The notes beneath the pieces were generated by a model. That model searched no databases, was not told where the DNA came from, and was given only the letters and a program-made list of their open reading frames with translations. From Gemmatimonadota bacterium (GTDB lineage Bacteria > Gemmatimonadota > Gemmatimonadetes > Longimicrobiales > Gaopeijiaceae): a stretch of 64,000 nt of DNA. Shown piece after piece: positions 36,223-45,354 of this stretch. The translations under genes were made by a program, and so were the position numbers. The DNA lies in assembly GCA_022823145.1 (NCBI GenBank), contig JAJDXS010000064.1, forward strand, positions 43,356 through 107,355, in the 5' to 3' direction. The first letter of the stretch is position 1. Every line of letters starts with the position of its first letter.

Positions 36223-36450
36223 GGGTTCACGTCCTGCCGGTGGGGTGACCCAAGCTACGGCATGGGCCGGATCGCTCCAAGCCGCGCGAGACCGGCTGCG
36301 TGAGACCGGCGCGTCGTGCCGGGCGGTGCAGCGCCGGGCGTGTCTCACAGTTGCCAGGTCCGAACCGCGTCCGGCAATGGACGGGCCCGGCGAGCGTTCC
36401 TAACTTGGCAGTGTCATGAGTTTGCCGGCACGAGGCTGGGACGAACGCCA

Positions 36451-38883
36451 ATGAGAGACGCGATCCTTCTCGCCGCCCTGGGCGGCGCAATGCTGGTGGC
36501 GGGAACCGGCAGGACACCCGCCACGATGCGTCCGCTCCCCGGATCCACCCTGGTTTCCCCGGCTGGCGCCCCGCGGTCGGCCAGCGATCCGTCTTCCGAG
36601 GCCCTCACGGAAGTCGTCGAACGCTACTGCACCCGCTGCCACAACGAGCGCAGCTTCCGCGGCAACCTCTCGCTGGTCGGCTTCGATGTCGCCGGCGCGG
36701 ACGAGCACGCCGAGACCGCCGAGCGCATGATCCGCAAGCTTCGGGCAGGCATGATGCCGCCGCCCGGAGCCCGCCGCCCCTCGGCCGACACACTCACCGC
36801 GCTCGCCGAGACGCTGGAGGACATCGTCGACGAGGCCGCCACCACCCGTCCCCATGCCGGCACGCGCCCCTTCCAGCGCCTCAACCGGGCGGAGTACGCC
36901 CGCGTCGTGTACGACCTTCTCGGCCTGACCGTCGACCCGGAAGAGTGGCTCCCCGCCGACCAGATCACCGCCGGCTTTGACAACATCGCCACATCGCAGA
37001 CCCTGTCACCCACCCTCATGGACGCCTACCTGGCCGCGGCCAGCGAGATCGCGCGCCGTGCGGTCGGCGACCGCGACGCGGCGCCCACCACCGTCACCTA
37101 CACCAACCCGCCCACCGTCTCGCAGCACGAGTGGGAGCCCGTCGAGGGCGCGCCGTTCGGCACGCGCGGCGGGATCAGCGCGCTGCACTCATTCCCGGCC
37201 GACGGCGAATACACCTTCGAGATGACCTTCATGTCGGGGTGGGGAGAGCGCTACCAAGACATCGACATCTCGGTGAACGGCGAGCGCCTCGCGCTGGTTC
37301 GCTACGGCGGCAACATCGACTTCCAGGGGCGCAAGGGCTTCCCGGTCCGCACGGACCCGGTCCTGATCCCCGCAGGCGAGCACCGCCTCGTGGCCGCGTT
37401 CGTCCGCCGCATGGAGGGCCCCTACGAGGACCTGATCCGGCCGCACGACTGGTCGCTCACCGGGACCGAGACGAGCTACGGAACGACGTCGCTTCCGCAC
37501 CTCATGAGCCTGACGGTGGAGGGGCCGCACAACCCCACAGGCGTTTCGGACTTCGATGCGCGCCGCCGGGTCTTCTCGTGCCGTCCCACGACCGCCGCCG
37601 AGGAACTGCCCTGTGCCCGCGAGATCGTCGCGAGGCTGGCGGCCGACGCCTACGGCCGCGATCCGACCGGGACGGAGGTGGACGACCTTCTCGACTTCTA
37701 CCGCCTCGGAAGCGAGGACGGCGGGTTCGAGGCCGGGGTGAGGACGTCGCTGGAAGCCGTCCTTTCATCCCCCCACTTCCTCTTCCGCATGGAAAGCGAA
37801 CCTGCCGACGTGCAGCCCGGGGAGATCTTTCCGGTGGCCCCCGAGGACCTCGCGGCGCGTCTGTCGTTCTTCCTGTGGGGGAGGGCGCCCGACGCGGAGC
37901 TGCTGGCCGCCGCGCGCGACGGTTCGCTCTCGAACCCGGCCGTGCTGGAGGCTCAGGCTATGCGGATGCTGGCCGATCCGCGCGCCGAGGCGCTGGCCAC
38001 ACGGTTCGCGTCGCTGTGGCTGCGACTGCAGGATGTCGACAAGGTCACTCCGGACGCGCTCCGGTTTCCCAACTACAGCACGCAGCTGGCCCGCGCGATG
38101 CGCCGCGAGACCGAGGTCTTCTTTCACAACCTCGTGCGCGAGGACGGCAGTTTGCTCGAACTGCTGCGGGCCGACTACACCTTCGTGAACGAGCGCCTGG
38201 CGCGGCACTACGGCATCGAGGGAGTGCATGGCGAGCAGTTCCGGCGGGTCGCATACCCGGACGACCGCCGGCGCGGCATCCTGGGCCACGGGAGCGTGCT
38301 GGTGCAGACGTCGCTGGGAAACCGGACCTCGCCCGTACTGCGCGGCAAATGGGTGATGGAGGTTCTGCTGGGCGCGCCGCCGCCACCGCCGCCGCCCGGG
38401 ATCCCCGACCTGGAGGAGACCGAGAGCTCTGTCGAGGGCAAGCCGCTGACCACGCGGGAGCGCCTCGAAATGCACGCCGCCAACCCGAGCTGCGCGTCGT
38501 GCCACAACTTCATCGATCCGATCGGGCTGGCCCTCGACAACTTCGATGTCACCGGGCGTTGGCGGGTCCGCGAGGACGGGGCGGAACTGGACACCCGCGG
38601 CACCTACTACGACGGCACGGAGATCGAGACGCCGGGCGACCTGTCACGTGTCCTGCTCAAGCGGCCGGTCCCCGTTGTGCGGCAGTTCACCGAGGGTCTC
38701 ATGGCGTACGCGCTGGGGCGCGCGATAGATTATCGGGATCAGCCTGCAGTCCGCGCGATCGCGGCCGAGGCGGCGGAAAACGACTACCGGATGTCTTCCT
38801 TCATTCTTGGGGTAACCGGCAGTGTCGCCTTCCGGATGAAGCAATCAGCCGAGGATGGCGACGGCGACGGCACCGGGTCCTGA
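36451..38883 (+). CDS. DUF1592-group cytochrome-like protein (PSCyt/DUF1587/1595/1592/1588/1585)
   Basis: 810 residues from ATG 36451, with a weak signal peptide (AILLAALGGAMLVAGTG). A heme-type site CTRCHN lies at about residue 60. Then follow the domain blocks in family order: FQRLNRAEYARVVYDLLGL (DUF1587), a carbohydrate-binding-like beta insert (YTFEMTFMSGWGERYQDIDI), AARLSFFLWGRAPD (DUF1592), VLVQTSLGNRTSPVLRGKW with a run of Pro (DUF1588), CASCHNFIDPIGLALDNFD (second CxxCH) and LMAYALGRAIDYRDQPAV (DUF1585). Such proteins are abundant in Planctomycetes, Acidobacteria and Gemmatimonadota and are poorly understood. First gene of a three-gene operon. Confidence 0.9.
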   Translation: MRDAILLAALGGAMLVAGTGRTPATMRPLPGSTLVSPAGAPRSASDPSSEALTEVVERYCTRCHNERSFRGNLSLVGFDVAGADEHAETAERMIRKLRAGMMPPPGARRPSADTLTALAETLEDIVDEAATTRPHAGTRPFQRLNRAEYARVVYDLLGLTVDPEEWLPADQITAGFDNIATSQTLSPTLMDAYLAAASEIARRAVGDRDAAPTTVTYTNPPTVSQHEWEPVEGAPFGTRGGISALHSFPADGEYTFEMTFMSGWGERYQDIDISVNGERLALVRYGGNIDFQGRKGFPVRTDPVLIPAGEHRLVAAFVRRMEGPYEDLIRPHDWSLTGTETSYGTTSLPHLMSLTVEGPHNPTGVSDFDARRRVFSCRPTTAAEELPCAREIVARLAADAYGRDPTGTEVDDLLDFYRLGSEDGGFEAGVRTSLEAVLSSPHFLFRMESEPADVQPGEIFPVAPEDLAARLSFFLWGRAPDAELLAAARDGSLSNPAVLEAQAMRMLADPRAEALATRFASLWLRLQDVDKVTPDALRFPNYSTQLARAMRRETEVFFHNLVREDGSLLELLRADYTFVNERLARHYGIEGVHGEQFRRVAYPDDRRRGILGHGSVLVQTSLGNRTSPVLRGKWVMEVLLGAPPPPPPPGIPDLEETESSVEGKPLTTRERLEMHAANPSCASCHNFIDPIGLALDNFDVTGRWRVREDGAELDTRGTYYDGTEIETPGDLSRVLLKRPVPVVRQFTEGLMAYALGRAIDYRDQPAVRAIAAEAAENDYRMSSFILGVTGSVAFRMKQSAEDGDGDGTGS

Positions 38884-38926
38884 CAACCCCGGGCCCCAGG
38901 GAAGAGGACCCGACCCCCGAGGACAG

Positions 38927-40327
38927 ATGCACTTTCTGACAGGCAGGACAGTAGGTCGCCGCACTTTTCTCCGCGGTGTCGGCGCGACTGTGGCACTCCC
39001 CCTTCTGGACGCGATGGTTCCGGCGGGCCGTCTCCGCGCGGGTACGCGTGCGGAGCAGCCGACCCGGCTCATCTGCATCGAGGAGGTGCACGGGGTTGCA
39101 GGATGCAACGAATGGGGCGCCGAGCAGAAACTCTTCGCCCCGGCCGCCGTGGGGCGCGACTTCGAGTTGGACGACGCCAACGTCCTGAAGGCGCTCGAGC
39201 CGTGGCGCGATCGCATGACGATCGTCTCCAACACCGATGTGCGGATGGCGGAGGCCTTCGCGGCGCAGGAGGTGGGGGGCGACCACTTCCGCTCGAGCGC
39301 GGTGTTCCTCACGCAGTCGCACCCCAGGCAGACCCAGGGGTCGGATCTTTTCTGCGGCACGTCCCTCGACCAGCTGCACGCACAGCGGTTCGGCCAGGAG
39401 ACCGCGCTGCCTTCGCTGCAGCTCTGCATCGAGCGCACCGACAAGGGCGGCGGCTGCGACTACAACTACTCGTGCGCGTACACGGACTCGATCAGCTGGT
39501 CGTCGCCCACCACCCCGCTGCCGATGATCCGCAACCCGCGGACCGCTTTCGACATGCTCTTCGGGGCCGGTGGCAGCCCGGAGGAGCGGGCGCGGCGCCG
39601 GCGCACCCATGGAAGCATCCTGGACTGGGTGGCCGAGGAGGTGTCGGGTCTGAGGCGGCAGCTTGGGGCGGTGGACCTGAACCGGGTCGATCGCTACCTG
39701 GACAGTGTGCGCGAAATCGAGCGCCGGATCGCGCGGGTCGAGGCGCGCAACACCAGCGGCGAGGAGCGGGAGCTGCCCGGCGCGCCGCCCGGTGTGCCGG
39801 ATTCGTTCTCCGAGCACATGCGCCTCATGTTCGACCTGCAGGTGCTGGCCTTCGAGACCGACGCGACGCGCGTGGTGGCCTTCAAGACCGGGCGCGACGC
39901 CTCCAACCGCACCTTCCCGGAGAGCGGATCCGAGCGCGGATTCCACCCCGCCTCGCACCATGGCGGCCGGGAGAAGGCGATCATGGAATTCAACAGGATC
40001 TGCCAGTACCGCACGGGGCAGTTGGCCTATTTCCTGAAGCGCCTGGAAGAGACGATGGACGGCGATGCGAACCTGCTCGACCGTTCCATGATCATCTGGG
40101 GCTCGCCGATGGGTGATGCGAACCTGCACAACCACCGCCGCTGCCCGCTGGTGGTGATGGGCGGCGCGAACGGTCAACTGGACGGTGGGGTGCACCTCCG
40201 GGCCGAGGCGGGGACGCCGATGGCGAACGTCTTCACGACGCTGCTGCACCGGCTCGGCCACGACGACATGGAGCAGTTCGGGGACGCGACGGGCGAGTTC
40301 TCGCTGGACGTGACGGCGGGGCCATGA
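38927..40327 (+). CDS. Tat-exported DUF1552 protein
   Basis: 466 residues from ATG 38927 (GAGG upstream); the longer start at 38855 lies inside the preceding gene. The leader GRRTFLRGVGATVALPLLDA is a twin-arginine signal. The mature part has the DUF1552 wording RLICIEEVHGVAGCNEWGAE, GGDHFRSSAVFLTQSHP, VDRYLDSVREIERRI-type helix (here NRVDRYLDSVREIERRIAR) and HNHRRCPLVVMGGANGQL near the end. Members are sulfatase-fold-like exported proteins always beside DUF1592 genes; catalytic function is not known. Starts 43 bases after the DUF1592 stop and overlaps the ankyrin gene by 4 bases (ATGA). Confidence 0.9.
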   Translation: MHFLTGRTVGRRTFLRGVGATVALPLLDAMVPAGRLRAGTRAEQPTRLICIEEVHGVAGCNEWGAEQKLFAPAAVGRDFELDDANVLKALEPWRDRMTIVSNTDVRMAEAFAAQEVGGDHFRSSAVFLTQSHPRQTQGSDLFCGTSLDQLHAQRFGQETALPSLQLCIERTDKGGGCDYNYSCAYTDSISWSSPTTPLPMIRNPRTAFDMLFGAGGSPEERARRRRTHGSILDWVAEEVSGLRRQLGAVDLNRVDRYLDSVREIERRIARVEARNTSGEERELPGAPPGVPDSFSEHMRLMFDLQVLAFETDATRVVAFKTGRDASNRTFPESGSERGFHPASHHGGREKAIMEFNRICQYRTGQLAYFLKRLEETMDGDANLLDRSMIIWGSPMGDANLHNHRRCPLVVMGGANGQLDGGVHLRAEAGTPMANVFTTLLHRLGHDDMEQFGDATGEFSLDVTAGP

Positions 40328-42363
40328 GGCGGTGGGGGTCGCGCGGGTGCTGGCGCGGACCCGTGTTGAGGCGGTGGCTGGGCGTGGCGGTGTTGCCGTG
40401 GCTGCTGGCGGGGGCCGAACGCGCACCGGCGGGGCATGCGGGCTCTGCCGCACCCGACGCCGACTCCCCCGTCGCCGACGCCGCCCAGCGGGGTGACCTG
40501 GAGGCCGTGCGGCGGTTGCTGCGTGAGGGCGCGGATGTGAACGCCCCCCAGGGCGACGGGATGACCGCGCTCCACTGGGCTGCCGAGCGCGGCGACGAGT
40601 CGCTTTGCGAAGTGCTCCTCTACGCCGGCGCAAGGGTGGATGCCGGGACGCGGATCGGCCACTACACGCCGCTGCACCTCGCCGCGCGCGCTGCGAACGA
40701 AGCCGTGTTGGGGAGGCTCTTGCGGGCAGGAAGCGACCCCAATGCCCTCACCACCAACTCGGGAGCCGCGCCCTTGCACCTGGCGGCCGCGTCGGGCCAC
40801 CCGGGAGTGATCGCGGCGCTCGTGGAGGGCGGCGCGGACGTGAACGGCCGCGAGGGAGCCTGGGGCCAGACGCCCCTGATCTTCGCGGCTGCCAACAACC
40901 GCGTCGCGGCTATCGAGGTGCTGCTGCGCGCCGGTGCCGATCCTTCGTTGACGGCTCATTCGGTCGATGCCGACGCGCATGCCAGGGCCGACGCCGCCGC
41001 CGAAAGGCGCATCTCGGAGTTCCTGGCCGCCTTCAAGGAAAAGGAAGGCGGCGGTCCCGAGTGGCAGCCGACCCCGAGCCAGGTCCAGGCCGCCATGGAC
41101 GCTTCCCGCGAGATCCAGCGCAAATGGCCCGACGTGCCGGATCCTGCCGACGACGGCAGGGCGGAGGAGGGCGAGGAGGAAAACGAAGCCGAAGGTGCTG
41201 CGGAGCCTGCGGGCAACAGTGAGGGCGGGAGCGAGGGCGCCGACGAGACGGTGGAGGAGGCGTCCGAGTCCGAGGACGAAGCCGGATCGGCGGCTCCGGA
41301 CGCGGAGGCGGAGGCGGAGGAAGAGGCCGAGGCGCCCCGGCCCATGTCCTATGCCCAGATGGTCGGTGGCTGGGGCGGCCTGACCCCGCTCCTTCACGCC
41401 GTCCGCCAGGGGCACGTCCACGCGGCGACGACTCTCCTCGAAGGGGGCGCCGAAATCGATCAGCCTTCGGGGGGCGATCAGACGACACCGCTGCTCATGG
41501 CGGCGGTGAACGGCCAGTTCGACCTGGCCATGCTCCTCCTGGAGCGTGGCGCCGATCCGAACCTGGTGAGCCTCGCGGGCACCACGCCCCTCTTTGCGGT
41601 ATTGGAGCGGCAGTGGGCGCCGCGGGCGTCGTATTCACACCCCACGGAGCACCTGCTCCAGCAAACAACCCACCTGGAGATGCTGGAAGCCCTGCTCGAG
41701 GCCGGCGCCGATCCCAACGTTCGCCTGAAGAGTCACCTCTGGTACATGGAGTACACCTTCGGGGTCCTGCGGGGGAGCGGGATCAACCTCCAGGGTGCGA
41801 CCCCCTTCTGGAGGGCGGCCTACGCTCTCGACATCGATGCGATGCGAATCCTCAAGGACTACGGCGCCGATCCCGGGATCCCGACGATGAAGCCTCCGGA
41901 GCGACGCCGTCGGCCGCCGCCTTCCGAAGACGGGACGGACGAAGCCGAGGAACTGGACCCCTCCGGGCTCCCTCCGGTACCGGTGGGTGGTCCCGCGATC
42001 CATCCCATCCACGCCGCCTCAGGCGTCGGCTACGGTCAGTCGTTCGCGGGCAACGCGCACCGCCACGTGCCCGACAACTGGCTGGCGGCGGTCCGGTTCC
42101 TGGTCGAGGAGTGCGGTGCGGACGTGAACGCGCGCGACGCCAACGCCTATACGGCGCTGCACCATGCCGCGTCGCGGGGGGACAACGAACTCGTGCTGTA
42201 CCTGGTCGACCAGGGCGCCGACGTCACCGCGATAAGTCGCCGCGGCCAGACCACCGCAGACATGGCGAACGGCCCCATCCAGCGTCTTCAGCCCTTCCCG
42301 GCCACGGTGGCGCTGCTCGAGGAACTCGGCTCGAGGAACAACCACACCTGTCTTTCCTGCTGA
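40324..42363 (+). CDS. Ankyrin-repeat protein of the DUF1592/DUF1552 operon
   Basis: 679 residues, starting inside the DUF1552 stop codon (ATGA). Its N-terminus has a hydrophobic stretch (WLGVAVLPWLLAGAE) that may be a signal peptide. Repeats: VADAAQRGDLEAVRRLLREG, GMTALHWAAERGDESLCEVLL, YTPLHLAARAANEAVLGRLL, APLHLAAASGHPGVIAALVE, QTPLIFAAANNRVAAIEVLL, then an acidic linker (about residues 280-340, almost all E, A, G, S, D), then at least five more ending TALHHAASRGDNELVLYLVD. It closes with a C-x2-C tail (HTCLSC). Likely exported and binding its operon partners; a role as specificity scaffold is a guess. Confidence 0.88.
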   Translation: MRRWGSRGCWRGPVLRRWLGVAVLPWLLAGAERAPAGHAGSAAPDADSPVADAAQRGDLEAVRRLLREGADVNAPQGDGMTALHWAAERGDESLCEVLLYAGARVDAGTRIGHYTPLHLAARAANEAVLGRLLRAGSDPNALTTNSGAAPLHLAAASGHPGVIAALVEGGADVNGREGAWGQTPLIFAAANNRVAAIEVLLRAGADPSLTAHSVDADAHARADAAAERRISEFLAAFKEKEGGGPEWQPTPSQVQAAMDASREIQRKWPDVPDPADDGRAEEGEEENEAEGAAEPAGNSEGGSEGADETVEEASESEDEAGSAAPDAEAEAEEEAEAPRPMSYAQMVGGWGGLTPLLHAVRQGHVHAATTLLEGGAEIDQPSGGDQTTPLLMAAVNGQFDLAMLLLERGADPNLVSLAGTTPLFAVLERQWAPRASYSHPTEHLLQQTTHLEMLEALLEAGADPNVRLKSHLWYMEYTFGVLRGSGINLQGATPFWRAAYALDIDAMRILKDYGADPGIPTMKPPERRRRPPPSEDGTDEAEELDPSGLPPVPVGGPAIHPIHAASGVGYGQSFAGNAHRHVPDNWLAAVRFLVEECGADVNARDANAYTALHHAASRGDNELVLYLVDQGADVTAISRRGQTTADMANGPIQRLQPFPATVALLEELGSRNNHTCLSC

Positions 42364-42367
42364 ACCC

Positions 42368-42997
42368 TCAGGGCTCCTTCCCGAGAGCTTCCGCGATCCG
42401 CTGAGCTACCCGCTGCTCGAGCACACCCCGCGACTGGCAGTGGATCGGGTTGCCGCTGACCGCGCGTGGACGCCCGTAGGCGTCGACCATGGTCAGGATC
42501 TCGGTGCTCTCCAGCCCCTTCGACGTGAGCCTGGTGACCACGGAGAGCGTGATGTCGTACTGGTTGGCCATCGGGCCCGCCAGGTTCGAACCGCAGTCGA
42601 TGAAGGTGTTCATTCGGTCGCCCTCGATCCGCCTGGCGGCGTAGCCCAGGGTGCCGAGCTGCATCTGGCGCGGGTCGGATTCCTCCACCGGGATCTCCAT
42701 TTGAGCATAGACCCCGCCCACTACGCTCCACACCGTCCCGGCCGCTACATCGAGGGTGCGGACCCCCACGCCCGCTTCGTTGTACATCTCGACCGCCTGG
42801 TAGCCCGCCACACGCAAGACGTTTCGACGCTCCGGAGGCAGCGGAGTGGTGTCTTCGGTAGAGCCGGCCCCACCCCCGGAGGCGCATCCGGCCGCGGCGG
42901 TGGCAAGCACACCCGCAATCGCCAGTACCCACATTGGGGAGCGCCGGTCCGAGGCATGGGCCATGCTTCTGTTCATCCCTGACCCCTGTCCGGTCAT
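42368..42997 (-). CDS. Hypothetical lipoprotein
   Basis: 209 residues from ATG 42997, which overlaps the stop of the zincin gene (ATGA) and has GGAGAG upstream; ATG 42976 is the alternative. Signal peptide MWVLAIAGVLATAAAGC carries the lipobox Cys. The mature protein is one alpha/beta domain of about 150 residues (VLRVAGYQAVEMYNEAGVGV, YDITLSVVTRLTSKGLEST, SGNPIHCQSRGVLEQRVAQR) with a Cys pair (FIDCGSN and IHCQS) that may form a disulfide. I do not recognise the family. Cotranscribed with the zincin. Four bases from the convergent ankyrin gene. Confidence 0.72.
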   Translation of the reverse strand: MTGQGSGMNRSMAHASDRRSPMWVLAIAGVLATAAAGCASGGGAGSTEDTTPLPPERRNVLRVAGYQAVEMYNEAGVGVRTLDVAAGTVWSVVGGVYAQMEIPVEESDPRQMQLGTLGYAARRIEGDRMNTFIDCGSNLAGPMANQYDITLSVVTRLTSKGLESTEILTMVDAYGRPRAVSGNPIHCQSRGVLEQRVAQRIAEALGKEP

Positions 42998-43728
42998 GTC
43001 GACTCTCCGATCCTGCGTGCGACTGCATCCGATTCGTAGATGTCCAACCCGGTCCGGCGCAGCGCCGCACGCGCACGCTCCATCCAGGACGACCGGCGAA
43101 CCAGGACGAGTTCAAGGTATGGAGGCGCCGGGACCCCGTCCACGATCCGCACGAAATGGAGGTCGCCCAACACCTGTGGGTGCGGAATCTCGTAGCTGCG
43201 TCCCGCCCATGTGAAGCGGATCCCGCCCGCCTGCTCGAAGTCGGCCGTCTTCCAGGTCTGTTCCATGTATACCTCATCTTCGACGGCGAAGATCCCCGGT
43301 CCGATCCGGTCACCGTGCCGGTAGTAGCCCGGCTCGAAGTCCAGACCCTCGTACCGCTGAAAGGTCTGCTCCATCGCGTAGTCGACCCCGTGCAGGTCGT
43401 CGGTGTCCGCGAGCGACTCAAGGTGATGGCGCAGTTCGTGGGTCAGCGTCTCCCAGATCTGCTCTGCCCAGTCGAAGGTCGGGTCGACTCGGGCCAGCGC
43501 CCGGAAGGAACCCCAGTGCAGCAGGACCGTCGACCGCACGGTCTCGGGTCCCTCCCAACTCGACGGATAGGACTCGGTCACGCACTCGCCCAGCGTGTAG
43601 ATCCCGGGGAAGCGGGGGTGTCGGAGTGCCCTGCGGTGCACGGTCAGGCCGTCCACCCCGTCGCGGTAGCGTTCGGGGATCTCATCGAAGAGCCGGCGCG
43701 CTTCACTTTCGAAGGCGTGGAAATCCAT
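42994..43728 (-). CDS. Zincin-like metallopeptidase-fold protein
   Basis: 244 residues, cytoplasmic. The family signature is WETLTHELRHHLESLADTDD with an HExxH (HELRH), as in the minimal bacterial zincin (PF06262) proteins, which have a third ligand further on. The first 75 residues (IPERYRDGVDGLTVHRRALR, GIYTLGECVTE) also fit. The C-terminal 100 residues contain YEIPHPQVLGDLHFVRIVDG and a helix WMERARAALRRTGLDIYE with no family name known to me. Substrate unknown. Divergent from the MFS exporter gene with only 40 bases between them, so the promoters overlap. Confidence 0.82.
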   Translation of the reverse strand: MDFHAFESEARRLFDEIPERYRDGVDGLTVHRRALRHPRFPGIYTLGECVTESYPSSWEGPETVRSTVLLHWGSFRALARVDPTFDWAEQIWETLTHELRHHLESLADTDDLHGVDYAMEQTFQRYEGLDFEPGYYRHGDRIGPGIFAVEDEVYMEQTWKTADFEQAGGIRFTWAGRSYEIPHPQVLGDLHFVRIVDGVPAPPYLELVLVRRSSWMERARAALRRTGLDIYESDAVARRIGEST

Positions 43729-43768
43729 AGATTATGCGTTCGGCTGCGACATCCCTGGGAGGTTTGGC

Positions 43769-44995
43769 GTGAAGGTAGGCGGACAGCGGCGCCAGGCCGC
43801 GATGATCTTCATCCTCATCACGGTATTCATCGACGTGCTGGGGATCGGCATCATCATCCCTATTCTTCCCGAACTGATCAAGGAGTTCGCCGGGGGAAGC
43901 ACGGCGCAGGCCGGCCGCTGGTTCGGCGTTCTCGCGTCCACGTACGCTCTGACCCAGTTCATCTGCGCGCCGTTGCTGGGCTCGCTGTCGGACCGCGTGG
44001 GACGCAGGCCCGTAATCCTCATCTCGCTGTTCGGTCTCGGTGTGGACTACATCATCATGGGCTTTGCACCCACGCTGGGATGGCTCTTTGCGGGACGGCT
44101 GATCGCCGGGGTCATGGGGGCGAGCATCACCACCGCCAACGCCTACATCGCCGACGTCTCGGCCCCGGAGGATCGCGCGCGCAACTTCGGGCTGATCGGA
44201 GTGGCCTTCGGCCTGGGCTTCATCTTCGGCCCGGCACTGGGCGGCATCCTCGGAGGGATCGACCTGCGGCTCCCGTTCTTCGTGTCGGCCGGGCTCGCCC
44301 TGGTGAACTGGCTCTACGGCTTCTTTGTCCTCCCCGAATCCCTGCCGGCCGAAAAGCGGGGTTCCTTCAGCTGGGCGAAGGCGAATCCGGTGGGGAGCCT
44401 GTATGTGCTCGGGTCCTACCCGCTCGTCGCGGGCCTGACGACGGTGTTCGTGTTCGTCGTGCTGGCGCAGAGGGGCCTGGAAACGGTCTGGGTGCTCTAC
44501 ACGGGACACAAGTTCGGGTGGGACGAGCAGATGAACGGCTTCTCGCTGATGCTGGTGGGACTGATGGCCACCATTGTCCAGGGGGGACTGGTGCGTCCGA
44601 TTGTGGGGTGGCTGGGGGAGCGCCGCACGATTCTCTACGGGCTGGTCACCGCTGTGATCACGTATCTGGGGTATGGGCTCGCGACGGCCGGGTGGATGCT
44701 GTTCGCGTTCATCGTCTTCGGCTCCATCGGCGGCGTCGCGGGACCGGCGATCCAGAGCCTTGTGGCGGGCGCGGTGCCTTCCGAAGACCAGGGCAAGGTA
44801 CAGGGCGGAATTACATCTCTGATGAGCCTGACCAGCATACTGGCACCGCTCATCTTCACGGCCGGGCTGTTCAGCTACTTCACGTCCGAGAGTGCCCCGA
44901 TCGAGCTGCCCGGGGCGCCGTTCCTGCTCGGCGCCCTGATGTACGCGCTGGCGTTCTGGTCGCTGCTGCGGCTGTTCAGGAGGATGCCGGGGTAG
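43769..44995 (+). CDS. MFS transporter, TetA-like (DHA1) efflux family
   Basis: 408 residues from GTG 43769, with GGGAGG 7 bases upstream deciding the start. Twelve membrane helices; TM1 reads IFILITVFIDVLGIGIIIPILP, loop 2-3 carries motif A GSLSDRVGRRPVI, and TM5 has the GFIFGPALGGILGG antiporter motif C. It fits the tetracycline/multidrug H+ antiporter group but the drug cannot be predicted; many environmental homologues are not resistance genes. The stop codon overlaps the first bases of an ATPase remnant. Control region shared with the zincin operon. Confidence 0.9.
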   Translation: MKVGGQRRQAAMIFILITVFIDVLGIGIIIPILPELIKEFAGGSTAQAGRWFGVLASTYALTQFICAPLLGSLSDRVGRRPVILISLFGLGVDYIIMGFAPTLGWLFAGRLIAGVMGASITTANAYIADVSAPEDRARNFGLIGVAFGLGFIFGPALGGILGGIDLRLPFFVSAGLALVNWLYGFFVLPESLPAEKRGSFSWAKANPVGSLYVLGSYPLVAGLTTVFVFVVLAQRGLETVWVLYTGHKFGWDEQMNGFSLMLVGLMATIVQGGLVRPIVGWLGERRTILYGLVTAVITYLGYGLATAGWMLFAFIVFGSIGGVAGPAIQSLVAGAVPSEDQGKVQGGITSLMSLTSILAPLIFTAGLFSYFTSESAPIELPGAPFLLGALMYALAFWSLLRLFRRMPG

Positions 44996-45306
44996 TACTG
45001 CTCGATGTAGACGAAGACGCTCGACACCTGGCAGAAGCCGACCCGCCCGAAGTGCTCAAGGGTCCACCGCCGCGACTGATCGACGAGTGGCAGCTGGTGC
45101 CCCGAATCTGGAACCATGTGAGGCGGGCGGTCGATGACCGTGGCGCGCCGGGCCAGTTCATCCTCACCGGGTCGGCGATCCCCGCTGACGATGCCACCAG
45201 GCATCCGCCGAGGAGGATGGCCCAGCGTGGATTGGCCGCTGGTCTCCGGGCACACCTGAGGCTGAATCGAGAGACACTCCGACGGCTGAGGGAAAGCGGA
45301 TCCTGA
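44995..45306 (+). pseudogene. Remnant of a DUF4143-type AAA ATPase
   Basis: An uninterrupted frame without a start: LDVDEDARHLAEADPPEVLK, GPPPRLIDEWQLVPRIWNHV, RRAVDDRGAPGQFILTGSAI, PADDATRH. This is the stretch after Walker A in DUF4143/AAA_14 ATPases, including Walker B (RLIDEW) and sensor 1 (ILTGSA). The P-loop, the rest of the AAA domain and the nuclease-like DUF4143 part are missing; after ATRH the frame runs into unrelated sequence. It begins at the MFS stop, which suggests the 5' part was deleted when that gene arrived or by a later deletion. Confidence 0.75.
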
Positions 45307-45354
45307 TAGCCGACGTAGCGTCGCAAACCCATGACCCGCCCGTGCAGCGGCGAG

